Below are positions 11,928 through 22,870 of a stretch of DNA of 64,000 bases, piece by piece; position 1 is the first letter of the stretch; each line of letters starts with the position of its first letter. This DNA is from Ypsolopha sequella (Eukaryota > Arthropoda > Insecta > Lepidoptera > Ypsolophidae), in contig OW203997.1 in NCBI GenBank assembly GCA_934047225.1, positions 3,768,417 to 3,832,416 of the forward strand, written 5' to 3'. The notes below the pieces were generated by a model. That model ran no database searches and was not told where the DNA came from. It saw only the letters and a list, made by a program, of their open reading frames with translations. Both the position numbers and the translations under genes were made by a program.

Positions 11928-13103
11928 ACTCTTTGGATATTAATGTGCTCAACATCTTCTGAGTCCCTATACCACTATGGTGTTTGAGAATGATTCTGTA
12001 AAGTGTTCTGTAAATAATTAAGATCTTTGTCTAGAGTAATCTTTCCGGGCTGCCATATGTGACTCATAAAGAATCGTACTGCAAAAGACAAATTCCTGCC
12101 ATCAACAATGGAAACTCAACGAAATTCGGGAAATTTTGACCGTGAATGTTGAAAATTGGAAGCTAAAACAATCGTACACCATTGCTAATTTTGAAAAAAT
12201 CCGGTCCTGCATACTTGTAAGAAATCGTATGAATCATAGTTGTACATAAATCGTGCCATACAACTTTACGAGCAATACTGCTATGCCTATGAGTGTGGTC
12301 ATCAGATTCAACAGAATAAACACGCACAGCTATCGTTGGTAAGTTGGTTATGTAATTAAGGCTGTACCTGAGCCTAGAGCATGACCAACTCCAGGCTATC
12401 TAGGATTCGTTTGAAGAAATTCGGACTCTCCTTGTATTGAAAAAAAATACATTTGGTATAAACAATGTACTAAGATTTATACTTTTGTCAAAAAATAATG
12501 TTTTGTACCCTCTTTTTTTTTGGTTTTCAAACGTTCGCTTCAAGAACGCGGTTAAGAGATCAACTTTTTTTTTATTTTTATAAAATAGGTAATAGGAATA
12601 TGAAGGTATATCACCTAACTTCAATATTTTTTCCCTACAAAATATTTCAGTATTAGCTAAAAACACACCAATTTGTTGTTTCGCTACGTGGTCACTAGTA
12701 TTGTGCGTCCAAGATAAAGAGGCCAAAGAGCCAACATATAATCGCCTCTATGAAAAGCGAATAAAGTCTTTACCATTAGACTTATTGTGCTAGACGGGTA
12801 ATAAAAAAAGTTGCTAGGGTATGATATCCTCTTAAACAGAATAAACCAAATAAACCCATACGGACCTCATGACCAACTATTGAAATGTCAAACCACCACC
12901 AACCACCATAGTACATACCATGGTGGTTTATAGTGGCCTGAAGTTAGCTGCACAATCACGTTTGACAGCCAATTTTCCCCCACGATTTTGACGTTTGTTG
13001 AGGGTCATGACCGAATCGTGGGTGTCTATAGTGGAAAATTGTAGTTTATTGTGATCTGATGACCGTACCGAGTGGCGTGACAGAACTTTTTGCTTTTTTG
13101 GGT
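11928..13103. other. Spacer between inverted arms
   Basis: AT-rich, with no gene recognised. It includes a small hairpin 'aaccaccat'/'atggtggtt' at about 12893-12930. The minus-strand frame at 12400-12726 looks like chance. Confidence 0.45.
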
Positions 13104-13412
13104 TTTAATAACTAAAAGTATAAGTCTTATACAGGCTGGATTTTGAGACCCTGAAAAAAACTAGAAACATGGAATAAATCCAAAACGGATCTACCCGTAC
13201 ACACCGCTTATAAGGCACTCAAGCATGAAAGTGGTAAGTTGTCATGAAAACCAGCCGCTGATGTTTATTGTTAGTACGTAGTACTTGGGATATCTCTGAT
13301 GGATAAAATCGGAAACGAAGATATCCGTCAGAGATCGAAGGTGACTGACATAGCCTGCCGAATCAGTAAGTTGAAGTGGCAGTGAACTGGCCACATTTGT
13401 CGCCGACGTGTC
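13104..13412. repeat. Right arm of the inverted duplication (RTE remnant, plus strand)
   Basis: Mirror image of 11639-11927. Its RTE portion reads '[19 protein letters not shown]' on the plus strand from about 13302 and breaks at a stop after 'LKWQ'. Similarity to the left arm ends at 'ttgtcgccgacgtg'. Confidence 0.85.
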
Positions 13413-13914
13413 CTACTGCGTGTGGCCCGACACGCACTTGGCCGGTCTTTTAACTTTATTTTTACTTTTGAACGTGAATTTCTTGAAGTATCTTCTTATA
13501 ACTTTGTTACGTTTGTTTATTTTATATAAATTAATTATGAAGTAAATTAAAGTTTACACCTTAGCGTCGAGAATTTCTCTACTTTCACTGTCCATTGTCT
13601 TTAACTTTAATGTTTAACTAGCGTTGCGGTGACGGTTCCATTTTAGTTGGATACCACAGTATACCTAATATTTATATAAAGCCCCTATTGCAATATAATA
13701 GGAATCAAAATGCATCGACCTGCGGTAAAAATTATGTGAGGTGATTAGAGTGCAAGTAGTTTCCTTTAATCACTATAAAATTGTTTTCAACTTAGAAAAA
13801 TACCTGAAGAAAGGGGTCAACAAAAAGATATTTGTAGCTCTTTGAGCGCTTGAGGTTTTGATAACTTCTTAACCAATGACAGCTTCATTAAGATCGAGCG
13901 CTGAATGCGTGATG
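13413..13914. other. Unassigned intergenic sequence
   Basis: Nothing recognised. Confidence 0.5.
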
Positions 13915-14027
13915 CACGCAATGCGAATTTTATTTTTGTCAATGTCATTTAAAGCGTAAAAACGCGCAGTGCGAGAGGGGCGGATTCAGGGCGAAAGGAA
14001 AATAGGTAGTTTTATATTTTTTCAATG
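13915..14027 (-). mobile_element. Fragment of MITE L, copy 3
   Basis: 'gcgaattttatttttgtca' and 'gcggattcagggcgaaagg' are the reverse complement of the 3' end of L1 and L2 (34200-34308 and 63590-63696). Only the terminal ~110 bp remain. Confidence 0.65.
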
Positions 14028-14678
14028 CAAGTGCTCATAAACGCCCCCTTTTTATGCATCAAAACCGATCAGAAAGTCGATTATTTTGCCCTAGGGCTTT
14101 AATATATATATAAGGTCTTTCAATTTAAATTGAAAGTAATTTAGGAGGTGATTCAGTATCGTCAATACATCACATTCCACTGCAAAGTACATTTTTTTGC
14201 GCGAACTTTTTCTTCACTTGTCCATACAAACTGAGTCAGCTGATCGGACCACTTTGTACTGAGTTGTGAAAAAAAAATTCGCGCAAATAAAAGTGCTTTG
14301 CAGTGTAATGTGATGTATTAACGATACTGAATTACTTCCTAAATTACTTTCAATTTAAAGTGAAAGACCTTATATATATTTTTAATTTACATACGAGAAG
14401 TTGCTAACCTGCAACGCTTCGTTTGTACCATAAATGTTATACATTTTTTCCACTGTTTAACGGCTGTGGATACAGTCCTTTTAAGCCATTTATAATTTAA
14501 AGTTCACAAGATTATATTTGTTTTATTTCCTCACACTATGCATTGAAAAACGTAGTATGATACACGGGCGTAAGAGCAATAAATTACTCGGTTACGTTTA
14601 AAACACTCGCTACGCTCGTGTTTTAAATCATGCTTGTACTTTATTCCTTTGCACCCTTGTAGCACAAACTACTATTAT
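14028..14678 (-). mobile_element. Composite repeat D, copy 1, carrying nested MITE F
   Basis: Reverse complement of D2-D5. It runs from 'tttcaatgcaagtgctc' to 'tagcacaaactactatt'. The sequence is interrupted at 14112-14371 by F. The palindromic head (14555-14678) keeps the motif 'aacactcgctacgctcgtg'. Confidence 0.85.
14112..14371. mobile_element. Palindromic MITE F nested in D1
   Basis: It starts 'aaggtctttcaatttaaatt', ends with the inverted form 'aaagtgaaagacctt', and stays self-complementary for about 100 bp inward (for instance 'cactgcaaagtacat' against 'aagtgctttgcagtg'). The centre contains 'gagtcagctgatcgga'. It lies in a tatatata tract, so the target is probably TA. Confidence 0.85.
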
Positions 14679-14707
14679 AAAAAATTAAAAAAACTAAAAT
14701 AGCTGAC

Positions 14708-14879
14708 AATAAAGCCGATTCTGAAGGCTTTAATTTTAGTTTTAGTGCTGTCAAAACTAAATTTTCTTCGATACAAAATAGTCCTTAAGAGTTTGGATTA
14801 GAAGCTAAATTTCCTTTGAAAATTTTAACCTTTGACAGCACTAAAACTAAAATTAAAGCCTTCAGAATTGGCTTTAATA
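14708..14879. mobile_element. Hairpin MITE E, copy 1
   Basis: Terminal inverted repeats of about 45 bp: left 'ggctttaattttagtttt' and 'agtgctgtcaaa'; right 'tttgacagcact' and 'aaaactaaaattaaagcc'. A second copy is at 35407-35576. No ORF. Confidence 0.8.
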
Positions 14880-15064
14880 TTTCCAAAATCAAAACTCTAG
14901 ATATTGTTGAAACCAATCCCCCTCTACGTTTTGATGGGAGTGGAACGGTGTGGATATATGTCTCGTTGTCTGTGTGCGTGGGCGGATCCTTTTCGGTCTA
15001 TTATAGTTGTTTAATTTATTCACGTCAGAAAAATGTTTACGTGGTATTCTTACTTCTGTAAATT
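14880..15064. other. Unassigned sequence between E1 and D2
   Basis: Short AT-rich stretch with no assignable feature. Confidence 0.5.
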
Positions 15065-15462
15065 AATAGTAGTTTATGCTACAAGGGCGCAAAGGAATAA
15101 ATTACGAGGACGATTTAAAACACGAGCGTAGCGAGTGTTTTAAACGTAACCGAGTAATTTATTGCTTTTACGCCCGTGTATCATACTACATTTTTCAATG
15201 CATAGTGTGAGGAAATGAAAACAAATATAATCTTGTGAACTTTAAATTATAATTGGCTCAAAAGGACTGTATCCATAGCCGTTAAACGGTGTAAAAAAAG
15301 GATAACGTCTATGGTACACAGGAAAGGCTGCAGGTTAGCCAACTATTGTAAATAAATTAAAAAAAAAATATATTAAAGCCCTAGGGCAAAATAATCGACT
15401 TTCTGTTCGGTTTTGATGCATAAAAAGTGGGCCTTTACGAGCACATGCATTGAAAAATTCAT
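15065..15462 (+). mobile_element. Composite repeat D, copy 2
   Basis: Part 1 (about 15068-15188) is an imperfect palindrome: 'gtagtttatgctacaag' pairs with 'cgtgtatcatactac', and 'ggaataaattac' pairs with 'gtaatttattg'. Part 2 begins 'tttttcaatgcatagtgtg' and ends with its inverted form 'gcacatgcattgaaaaa'. Both parts travel together in all five copies. No ORF. Confidence 0.9.
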
Positions 15463-15756
15463 TATTTCATTATTTCAACAAAATATCGGCATGACTTATT
15501 TCAACAAAATATCGGCATGACTTAAATTATCGGTTCATAAAATTGTTTTGATGTTGTCGAATAGAAAACGTACAATAACAAGGTATTTTAGATATCACTT
15601 GTCGGTTCTATTTACCTACGGGTACATCAGATTTTCGCAATTTCTTGCAATTATAACGTAATCAAGATTAACTTTACGTATACGACTACGAATATTGCAT
15701 CTATCATGACATGGTGTGGTATGGACTGTCAGAGTTCACATTCGTACACCCACGTT
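15463..15756. repeat. Short tandem duplication in otherwise unassigned DNA
   Basis: 'tttcaacaaaatatcggcat' plus 'gactta' occurs twice in tandem at about 15474-15525. The rest holds nothing recognisable. Confidence 0.6.
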
Positions 15757-15956
15757 TCACCGATGAAACTTCCCAGCGTGAGTGATGGGTGGTGATCGCC
15801 GATCCCTAGTTGTCTGTCTGTCTGTACGTCTGTCACCTGGGTCTACACTTACACCTACAGCTTCAGCCGTTATAGGTAGCCAGTTGAAATTTTCACAGAA
15901 TGCCTTACTATGGCTTCTATCACGAAAGACGATAAAAATAAAATAAACCCAAGGGT
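15757..15956 (-). repeat. Interspersed repeat Q, minus-strand fragment
   Basis: On the minus strand it reads 'caactggctacctataac', 'ggctgaagctgtagg' and 'gtgacagacgtacagacaga', matching the 3' half of Q1 (about 1218-1285). Confidence 0.6.
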
Positions 15957-15957
15957 A

Positions 15958-16068
15958 CAGTGGAGACCGCATCAAGTAAGACACATTGGACTTTGTACCT
16001 ATCTTATATTCTTCTCTGTAGGGGCTAATGTCGTACTGCAAGTGTATAGCTTGATGTGGTCTCCACTA
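15958..16068. mobile_element. Tc1/mariner-like MITE O, copy 1
   Basis: A 111-bp element flanked by TA. Terminal inverted repeats are CAGTGGAGACCGCATCAAG and CTTGATGTGGTCTCCACT. It is nearly identical to 56204-56314. No ORF. Confidence 0.85.
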
Positions 16069-16164
16069 TACATACAAAAATGTCCCATACAAAAACTTGT
16101 GTCTCCCCCCTTAACTCCGAAGCATGACGAGCAATAAATACGAAAAAAAATCATGGTAATGCAA

Positions 16165-16560
16165 AATAGTAGTTTATGCTACAAGGGCGCAAAGGAATAA
16201 ATTACGAGGACGATTTAAAACACGAGCGTAGCGAGTGTTTTAAACGTAACCGAGTAATTTATTGCTTTTACGCCCGTGTATCATACTACGTTTTTCAATG
16301 CATAGTGTGAGGAAATAAAACAAATATAATTTTGTGAACTTTAAATTATAATTGGCTCAAAAGGACTGTATCCAGAGCCGTTTAACAGTGGAAAAAAAAG
16401 AATAAGATCTATGGTACACAGGAAAGTCTACAGGTTAGCCAACCATTGTAAATAAATTAAAAAAAATAATAATAATAAAGCCCTAGGGCAAAATAATCGA
16501 CTTTCTGTTCGGTTTTGATGCATAAAAAGTAAGCCTTTACGAGCACATGCATTGAAAAAA
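16165..16560 (+). mobile_element. Composite repeat D, copy 3
   Basis: Same two-part structure as D2, about 1.1 kb downstream in the same orientation and highly similar over its full length. Confidence 0.9.
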
Positions 16561-17689
16561 AATTTAAAACTCGTGCAGATTTTTTTCATGTCGAATAATC
16601 AGATTGACTTAAATAATTGAATAAAATTAAACATGAATCAGATTTTTTCAAGACTGAAATATATTCGTTTTGATTCAAAGAAAAAACATCAGGTTAAAAT
16701 GATTTTTGTCATGAGTAGGCGGGCCAGGACAGTAATTATAATTATTCATTCGTCCGTTACCAACTTCCGTAGAGTTTACGGATGTCCCTGGACTTTTCAC
16801 TCTCTGGCTTTCTAGGCGAGTTCCCTTCATCCTAAATCGCATCGACGCTGTTCATGAGGTGCGGTAGCAGACAAGCGCATCGTGCAAAAAAAACTTAAGG
16901 GGGTGTTACTCTGATTTTGTCTGTTTTTAAATTCATTTAAAAACCGTGAAATTGCGATAAATAAATTTGAAAAGAGAAACCTCATTCTTTCACTCTTTGA
17001 TCTTAATATTTCGGCCTTTTAATTAATTAACTAATTATATAAATTATAAAAATTTAAATGCAAATTTAATGTTTACACTTATATTAATTAAAATACGATT
17101 ACTTGCATTTACATGCATCTAATAAAATAGCAAAGATAGGCTTAAACTATAATCTAAAATGTCATTTCATTTCAGTTATATTAATATATCAAAATAAACG
17201 TCTTAAAAATTGATACAATACGGCCGTCATATAAAAAACCCATCCCTCTGATTCTAAAATAATAAATACAAACACATCAAAATTGCGACTTTTCTAAGCA
17301 GGATAGACAAGACATGCAATATGAAAGCGCGGAATCAGAACAGATTTCTCTGAACATCCTCGCCTTAAGATTACCCACCTTCAAAGTGTCGAAAGAAGAA
17401 AGGTCTTGGGAACCAGTATTATATAATCTCTAGTCTGAGGTCACGTCAAGCCATCACGTCCGAGTTGTCATGGCGACGATGGGTCACTCGGGAGATGAAA
17501 GAGAAATCTTTTATAGCCTACAGGGTTCTGGCGTTGGAACCTACGGTCTTAATGTCTAACTTCAATATCTGTCGCTATCGCTTTCAAACGCATCGTGGTT
17601 AGCTTAACATGATGTGTGATGTAATTTCTAGCCAATCACGAAACATTTGAAAGCTATAGCGATCGCATATATCAGAGTAACCCCCCAGT
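16561..17689. other. Unassigned intergenic sequence
   Basis: A less AT-rich patch occurs at 17320-17560, but no frame or splice pattern supports a gene. Confidence 0.45.
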
Positions 17690-18145
17690 CAGCCAATTGG
17701 CATAGATTAAATTATGTTGAGGTGTGTTAATTCGAAAACCATTTCGAGATTTAGGTTTAATAGGCCGTATTTTCGAAGTTATGATCTAAAAAACCTCATG
17801 ATAATGAATATTTTTACTAAAAGGCTGCAACTTCCATTTGCTCTCGCTGTTTAGATATGACATGTGTCCTTTGCTATCAAGATAAATTTATAATAATTTG
17901 CTTCAGACTAATTTGACAGCTAGATGACAGATGAGTAGACATACATAGATAGATCACTTTTTTTATAAGCAGTCACACATCACAATCAGTATAATGTCTA
18001 AAATTCTCAAGTGACAAGGTCATAGGACAATTCTTTAAAAAATCATAAAAAAATAATGGTTAATTTATATACCAAAATAATGAAAACCATGTCCTAAAAT
18101 GGCGTATATTCTCTGAAAAAAAAAATCTTTTAAAAATTAAGTTAC
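17690..18145 (+). repeat. Interspersed repeat H, copy 1
   Basis: It shares 'attaaattatgtt', 'tcgaaaaccatttcgagatt' and 'gtcctaaaatggcgtatatt' with 39909-40500 (split by MITE G) and, inverted, with 46490-46860. No coding capacity. Confidence 0.75.
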
Positions 18146-18967
18146 GGGAATTCGTGAAACCACACATTTGATTGTGAAAAAAATTTCTCAAAAAGTTGTT
18201 GTTCAAGGTTAAAATTAAGGACAAGCAATATAAAAAAAAAACTTATCTACTCGTACTAATGAAACAAACTCTGACATTCAAAATAAAGGACCCTAAAAAA
18301 ACACTTACTGGACACCCCCTTTTGGTCGTGAAGATTGTAATAAGCAAGCCATTACTCACGTAGAAGATAACCACTAGTGATTTTGTGATATGAAGTGAAA
18401 CTGACGCCATAAAATACAGTTTATTTAATAATAAAAGGTCTTTACCAATGAAATTGCCGAAGTTTTCTTACAGAATCCTGAATTCATAGTTCCAGTAATT
18501 CAATAGCTATTTTCATTATTTGTTTTTTGTTTGAAAGTTGTTTTCAAGGTTTTACATCTACGTATTAAATCTTGTTTTTATTGTCAATTAGATAACCAAA
18601 CTTAAAATTTCAAAAACAGTTCGTCCTAAATGCCATCCGTTTCTATAATAAGATTCGTAATAATATTTTACAGCTGACACTTTTCAAAAATTCAATTAAT
18701 GTTGCTGTTTGCTTAATGTTTTCTCATTAATACAGAAAATAAATTACATAGTTTGGATTTGTAATTCCTAAAAACATGCAAAAATTGAGTTTCATTTAAA
18801 TTCTCTATAGAAAACGGCAATTTCATATGTAAAGACCTAATATTTATCAGGAAAAAGAGAAACTAACACATGCAAAACTAAGGTACTTTTACTCTTTCGC
18901 TGTAACTCACGGCTAGAGTAACTGAACTGGTAGAGTACCAGAGATAAAACATTAAGTACCTACTAGC
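18146..18967. other. Unassigned intergenic sequence
   Basis: AT-rich; nothing recognised. Confidence 0.5.
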
Positions 18968-18971
18968 TTAA

Positions 18972-19396
18972 GGTGATATACCGTGCTAGCAAAGGCCCCC
19001 GTTACTCCAGGCAGAAAGACCCGCAGTGCGAAAGGGACGGAATCGGGGAAAATTGTCAAAAAGTCGGTTTTAAATTAATGCAAAATTAACTAAAATAGCT
19101 ACAAAAAAATCCATAACCAGTAATTTAGGTGTAGTTAAAACCCATCTAAATAAATATTTTTCAAGTCTGTATGCTATCCTAATTTGTCAGAATATGAAAA
19201 AAAATGTGTAAATTTAGACTTGATTTCAATAATTATTTCTTTCGAATGAAATTCTTCTTATCGCGTTTCGCGTTTCTGATAGACCAAAATCTAGTAAAAG
19301 GTCCCAAAATTGTTATACTAATTTATTTTACTTGGAACTTCATTAAAAGAGCAGATAAATAACTTCAAAAAGTGTCAATTTTCGCGGTATAGCCCC
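18972..19396 (+). mobile_element. TTAA-flanked MITE J, copy 5 (diverged)
   Basis: TTAA at 18968-18971 and 19397-19400. Recognisable landmarks are 'cagtgcgaaagggacgga' and 'aaaaagtcggttttaaatta'. It directly abuts the TTAA start of N2. Confidence 0.75.
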
Positions 19397-19507
19397 TTAA
19401 GGGTCGATTCTCCGGATTTGTAACAAAATATTAATAAATAATTATAATTATAACGGCCAAAATACAATTTTTAGCTAAGACAACTTATTGTTGAAAGTTT
19501 GCTATAT

Positions 19508-19860
19508 GCATAACGTGAAATGAAATATATTTATTTATGTAATGTAGGTATAACAGATACACTTATTACAGGTCAGTTTTAATGTAATATAAGTAATTAA
19601 ATAATCTATGTGTATAGGTAATAGTTTTATGTCATAAATAATAATATGGGGAAATATGCAGGGAAGTAATAAAGGTTGGGTTTACTTAAATTTAATAAAA
19701 AAAATACACTTGAATAAAATAAAAATATAAGAATAAGGAATAAATAATACTATAAATATATGCAATACATATAATAAATATATGCCTAACTCCGCCCATT
19801 CGATTAGTCCTAAACTTAGCAACTTAGCAAGATCATGTCTTTTTTTCATAATATTAGTTA
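19508..19860 (-). mobile_element. SINE-like retroposon S, copy 2
   Basis: Minus-strand copy of S. Its 5' end at about 19860 has 'tattatgaaaaaaa' and 'catgatcttgctaag'; its 3' end at about 19508 has 'cataaataaatatatttc'. Confidence 0.8.
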
Positions 19861-19925
19861 CAACTAAAAAGTAAACCTATAATTAAATTTAACTTTTAAT
19901 AATATTATAACGTACCTTTTACTTT

Positions 19926-20317
19926 AATAGTAGTTTATGCTACAAGGGCGCAAAGGAATAAATTATGAGGACGATTTAAAACACGAGCGTAGCGAGTGTT
20001 TTAAACGTAACCGAGTAATGTATTGCTTTTACGCCCGTGTATCATACTACATTTTTCAATGCATAGTGTGAGGAAATGAAAACTAATATAATCTTGTGAA
20101 CTTAAAATTATAATTGGCTCAAAAGGACTGTATCCAGAGCCGTTAAACAGTGGAAAAAAAGTATTACGTCTATGGTACACAGGAGAGGCTGCAGGTTAGC
20201 CAACCATTGTAAACAAATTAAAAAATAATAATAATGAAGCCCTAGGGCAAAATAATCGACTTTCTGTTCGGTTTTGATGCATAAAAAGTGGGCCTTTACG
20301 AGCACATGCATTGAAAA
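19926..20317 (+). mobile_element. Composite repeat D, copy 4
   Basis: Complete head-plus-body copy of family D, 65 bp downstream of S2. Both lie within N2. Confidence 0.9.
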
Positions 20318-20860
20318 TGATATTATGGTAGCTAGGAAAGTAGAGATGGGAGTAGATGTGGTAAAGTACCTAGTCGGCTAAATAGTGCGCTAGTTACTCT
20401 ACTTCTAACTAGCTAAAAATGTAAATGCTTCTGGTACCAATTCTGTCCACTTGAACAAATAAGATGGTGAAATGGTTAAGATGTACCATCCTGTTCAGCT
20501 AGCATATAAATACTTTAGGTGTTTGTGACGTCCTGATGGCTTTGATTTCAATGAAACTTTGCACATATTTTTATATGTTATCCTTGTGGGACACCGCACT
20601 CCGACCCATCTCTCATCAAGAGGTGCAAGATGGCGAGATATTCATAAAGCACCGAATTTGTGAAATGGTTTCAGGTAAAAACTGTTTTCCTTGAAACGGT
20701 AACTGTTTATTTATAGAAAAGTGTACAAACTTAGTCTTCTTTACATGAACGACGTCTGTATTTCTCTCTTTTTTATTTATGGTGTTTCATAAAATTTTGC
20801 TTTTTGGGCTGTCTATAGACGTCTCTAGATAATACGAGCAAGAAAAAAAAAATTAAGAAA

Positions 20861-21360
20861 ATAAGGTAAGGTAATCCCGGTTCAGAGCTCCTCACATCCA
20901 GATTTATTTTTCTTTCTCTTAAGTGACTAAATTTATCTTGGTTCTAATCACTAACCGAGTCTCCAGTATAAGTGTAGCTGTATCAATTACAGTCACCTTA
21001 CCAAAGTCTATCAAGTGTGTAGATACGGGTTTCTTTTTTGATGGATCTCTAAAAACGGATAAAAGCCAGCTTTTCTAAACAAACACTAATAAATTACTGG
21101 ACTTAGCATAAACTAATTGTTCATTTGCGTTTGACATTTAAAAAGCATAACAAAAAGGTCAACGAAATCGACGCACGCGCAAGCAACGTGTGGCGCCATC
21201 TGTTGGGAGACTGTAGAATCAGCCCTCGTACCATGAGACTTTGGCCGATTAGGGGAGCTTTTCCGGTGAGTCGTACATTGCGGCGAAAACGGAAGATACA
21301 TAAAACATGATTATGAATTATAATAATGAATGAGTCATTCATAACCTCACCGAAAGCTAA
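20861..21360. other. MITE-like fragment and unassigned sequence
   Basis: 'cactaaccgagtctccagta' at about 20950 recurs at about 61157 and loosely resembles one end of MITE K. A stretch at 21170-21270 ending 'cttttccg' before 'gtgagt' looks slightly exon-like, but no open frame reaches it convincingly. Confidence 0.4.
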
Positions 21361-21930
21361 AAAACCGCTAAAGTGCGAGTCAGACTCGCGTACCTAGGAT
21401 TCCGTATCATGGATGATAAATAAAATTTTGTAATTTTTTTTTCGAGAATTTCTCAACCGCTTTATTTTTCCTGTAATCTTTACATAACCACATTATTACC
21501 ATGATTTTTTTCATATTTTTCTGTCTTTTGGAGATAAGTCATACATTTTTTTTTTGTTTTTTATAGATTTCTCGAAACCAGTGCTACTAGTAAAATTATA
21601 TATTTTTACAATCAGCTCTATCTACAATTTGATATATGGGTATAGGATAATATTTTTTATTTTTCTCAATTATGTTTTGGAAATATTTTGAGCACTCAAT
21701 TGTCATTCGTTTCATATATTTTTTTACACCGTGATAAGTGGGCAATTTAATTTAATGCTATTTTTGTGCCAAAGTTTTGGCAACTTTTCAACTTAATAAT
21801 ATTGCAACTTTTCAAGTCTTTATCTTTAAGGTGCTAAAGTTATGAGGCTGTGTGTGACATACGACGGACGGACCACGGAATCTCACCATAAAGGTTCCTT
21901 TTGTACCTTTTAGGTACTACGGAACCATAA
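21361..21930 (+). repeat. Interspersed repeat Q, copy 2
   Basis: It starts 'agtgcgagtcagactcgcg', includes 'ttttggagataagtcata', and ends 'ctacggaaccataaaaac'. It is diverged from Q1. Confidence 0.7.
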
Positions 21931-22789
21931 AAACATACCTTTTCAAGGCTTTGTTTTTCTTTTTATTTACCCACCCATTTCACGCTGAATAAATAAACAA
22001 ATAAATAAGTTATTTTAAATGCAGTCCAAGAATAAGCACTAGAAAATAAAGCTCAAACAGATTTTTCGTAAAAATTAGTAAAGGAGCACCTAGTTTTCAA
22101 CTATCAGATGTTCTTTCCTTCAAACATTCCTAGATAGCGTTTATCTGAGACTGGACAAACCAGCCCTAATAATATCTCCGATCTAACACTGAACAAGAAT
22201 TTAAAAGGAAAAGATCAAAAGCGATACGGAAGAGTTTCAAACCACTTTCTTATTCATTCTATGCGAGTTCAACCGCCATATCTGGTCCAAATAGTTTATA
22301 ACCACACGGTGTATACGTAGACACATCAGGAAACTTGTCGCAATAACACATAGTCGAGTCATATTTACGTCAATGCGCATTAACCGAATCGGCGTATTGT
22401 CAAATACTTAATGGCCCCCGATTGCGAGTTTACTGAAATGCAGGTTGGTTTTGCTCATACATTTCATAAAGCCGCGACTAGCTTATGCTGCTGCCAGGGA
22501 TCAAATCTGCAATAACTTCAGTTTTCCATGCTTTTCTGAATAAGTGACTTGACTTCAAGGTACTACATATCTATAAATAGAGCAATGATAAATGTTAAAG
22601 AAAAAAATCGTTTTTTGTATGGTTGATCAGCGAACTAAAATTTTATGGAAGCATAAACTCGCTTAAAAATTGACGCCACCATTTATGTGCCAAGGTGGGC
22701 AAGGCTTATATTTATGTGTATTGCGTTAATCAGTTTTGCGCTGCGCGATGCGCCGTTCGCACTAGTGAGCACAACAAAATTATAACAAA
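21931..22789. other. Unassigned intergenic sequence
   Basis: Nothing recognised. Confidence 0.5.
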
Positions 22790-22870
22790 ATGCCGGGTTG
22801 CACTGTGAAATGGTGCATTAGCACCTCGCGCAAACATTGCAAGAATCATGGCATCAGTTTTTATGCATAA
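22790..22870 (+). pseudogene. THAP zinc-finger N-terminal remnant
   Basis: From an ATG after 'ataacaaa' the frame reads MPGCTVKWCISTSRKHC then KNHGISFYA and a stop, 26 residues in all. This matches the start of a THAP domain: the first two metal-binding Cys are C4 and C9, and a short basic stretch leads to HGISF. In intact THAP proteins this is followed by H-x-F-P. Here the frame fails at exactly that point; dropping four bases would give an FHK-like continuation, so a small insertion is likely. THAP domains occur in host regulators and at the N terminus of P-element-type transposases; the source of this piece cannot be decided. Confidence 0.55.

Larger units (their letters stand above)
19397..20860 (+). 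mobile_element. Element N, copy 2, split by S2 and D4
   Basis: The left piece (19401-19503) matches 5367-5472 and ends 'ttgctatatgcataa'. The right piece (20318-20860) resumes with 'tgatattatggta' and continues through 'tgtgaaatggtttcagg' and 'acgtctgtatttctctc'. Between them lie retroposon S (minus) and repeat D (plus). Confidence 0.8.

Noticed and set aside
21113..21342. Overlapping frames on both strands near 21.2 kb, one ending near a GTGAGT
   Set aside because: No start or frame convincingly reaches the donor, and both strands are equally open.
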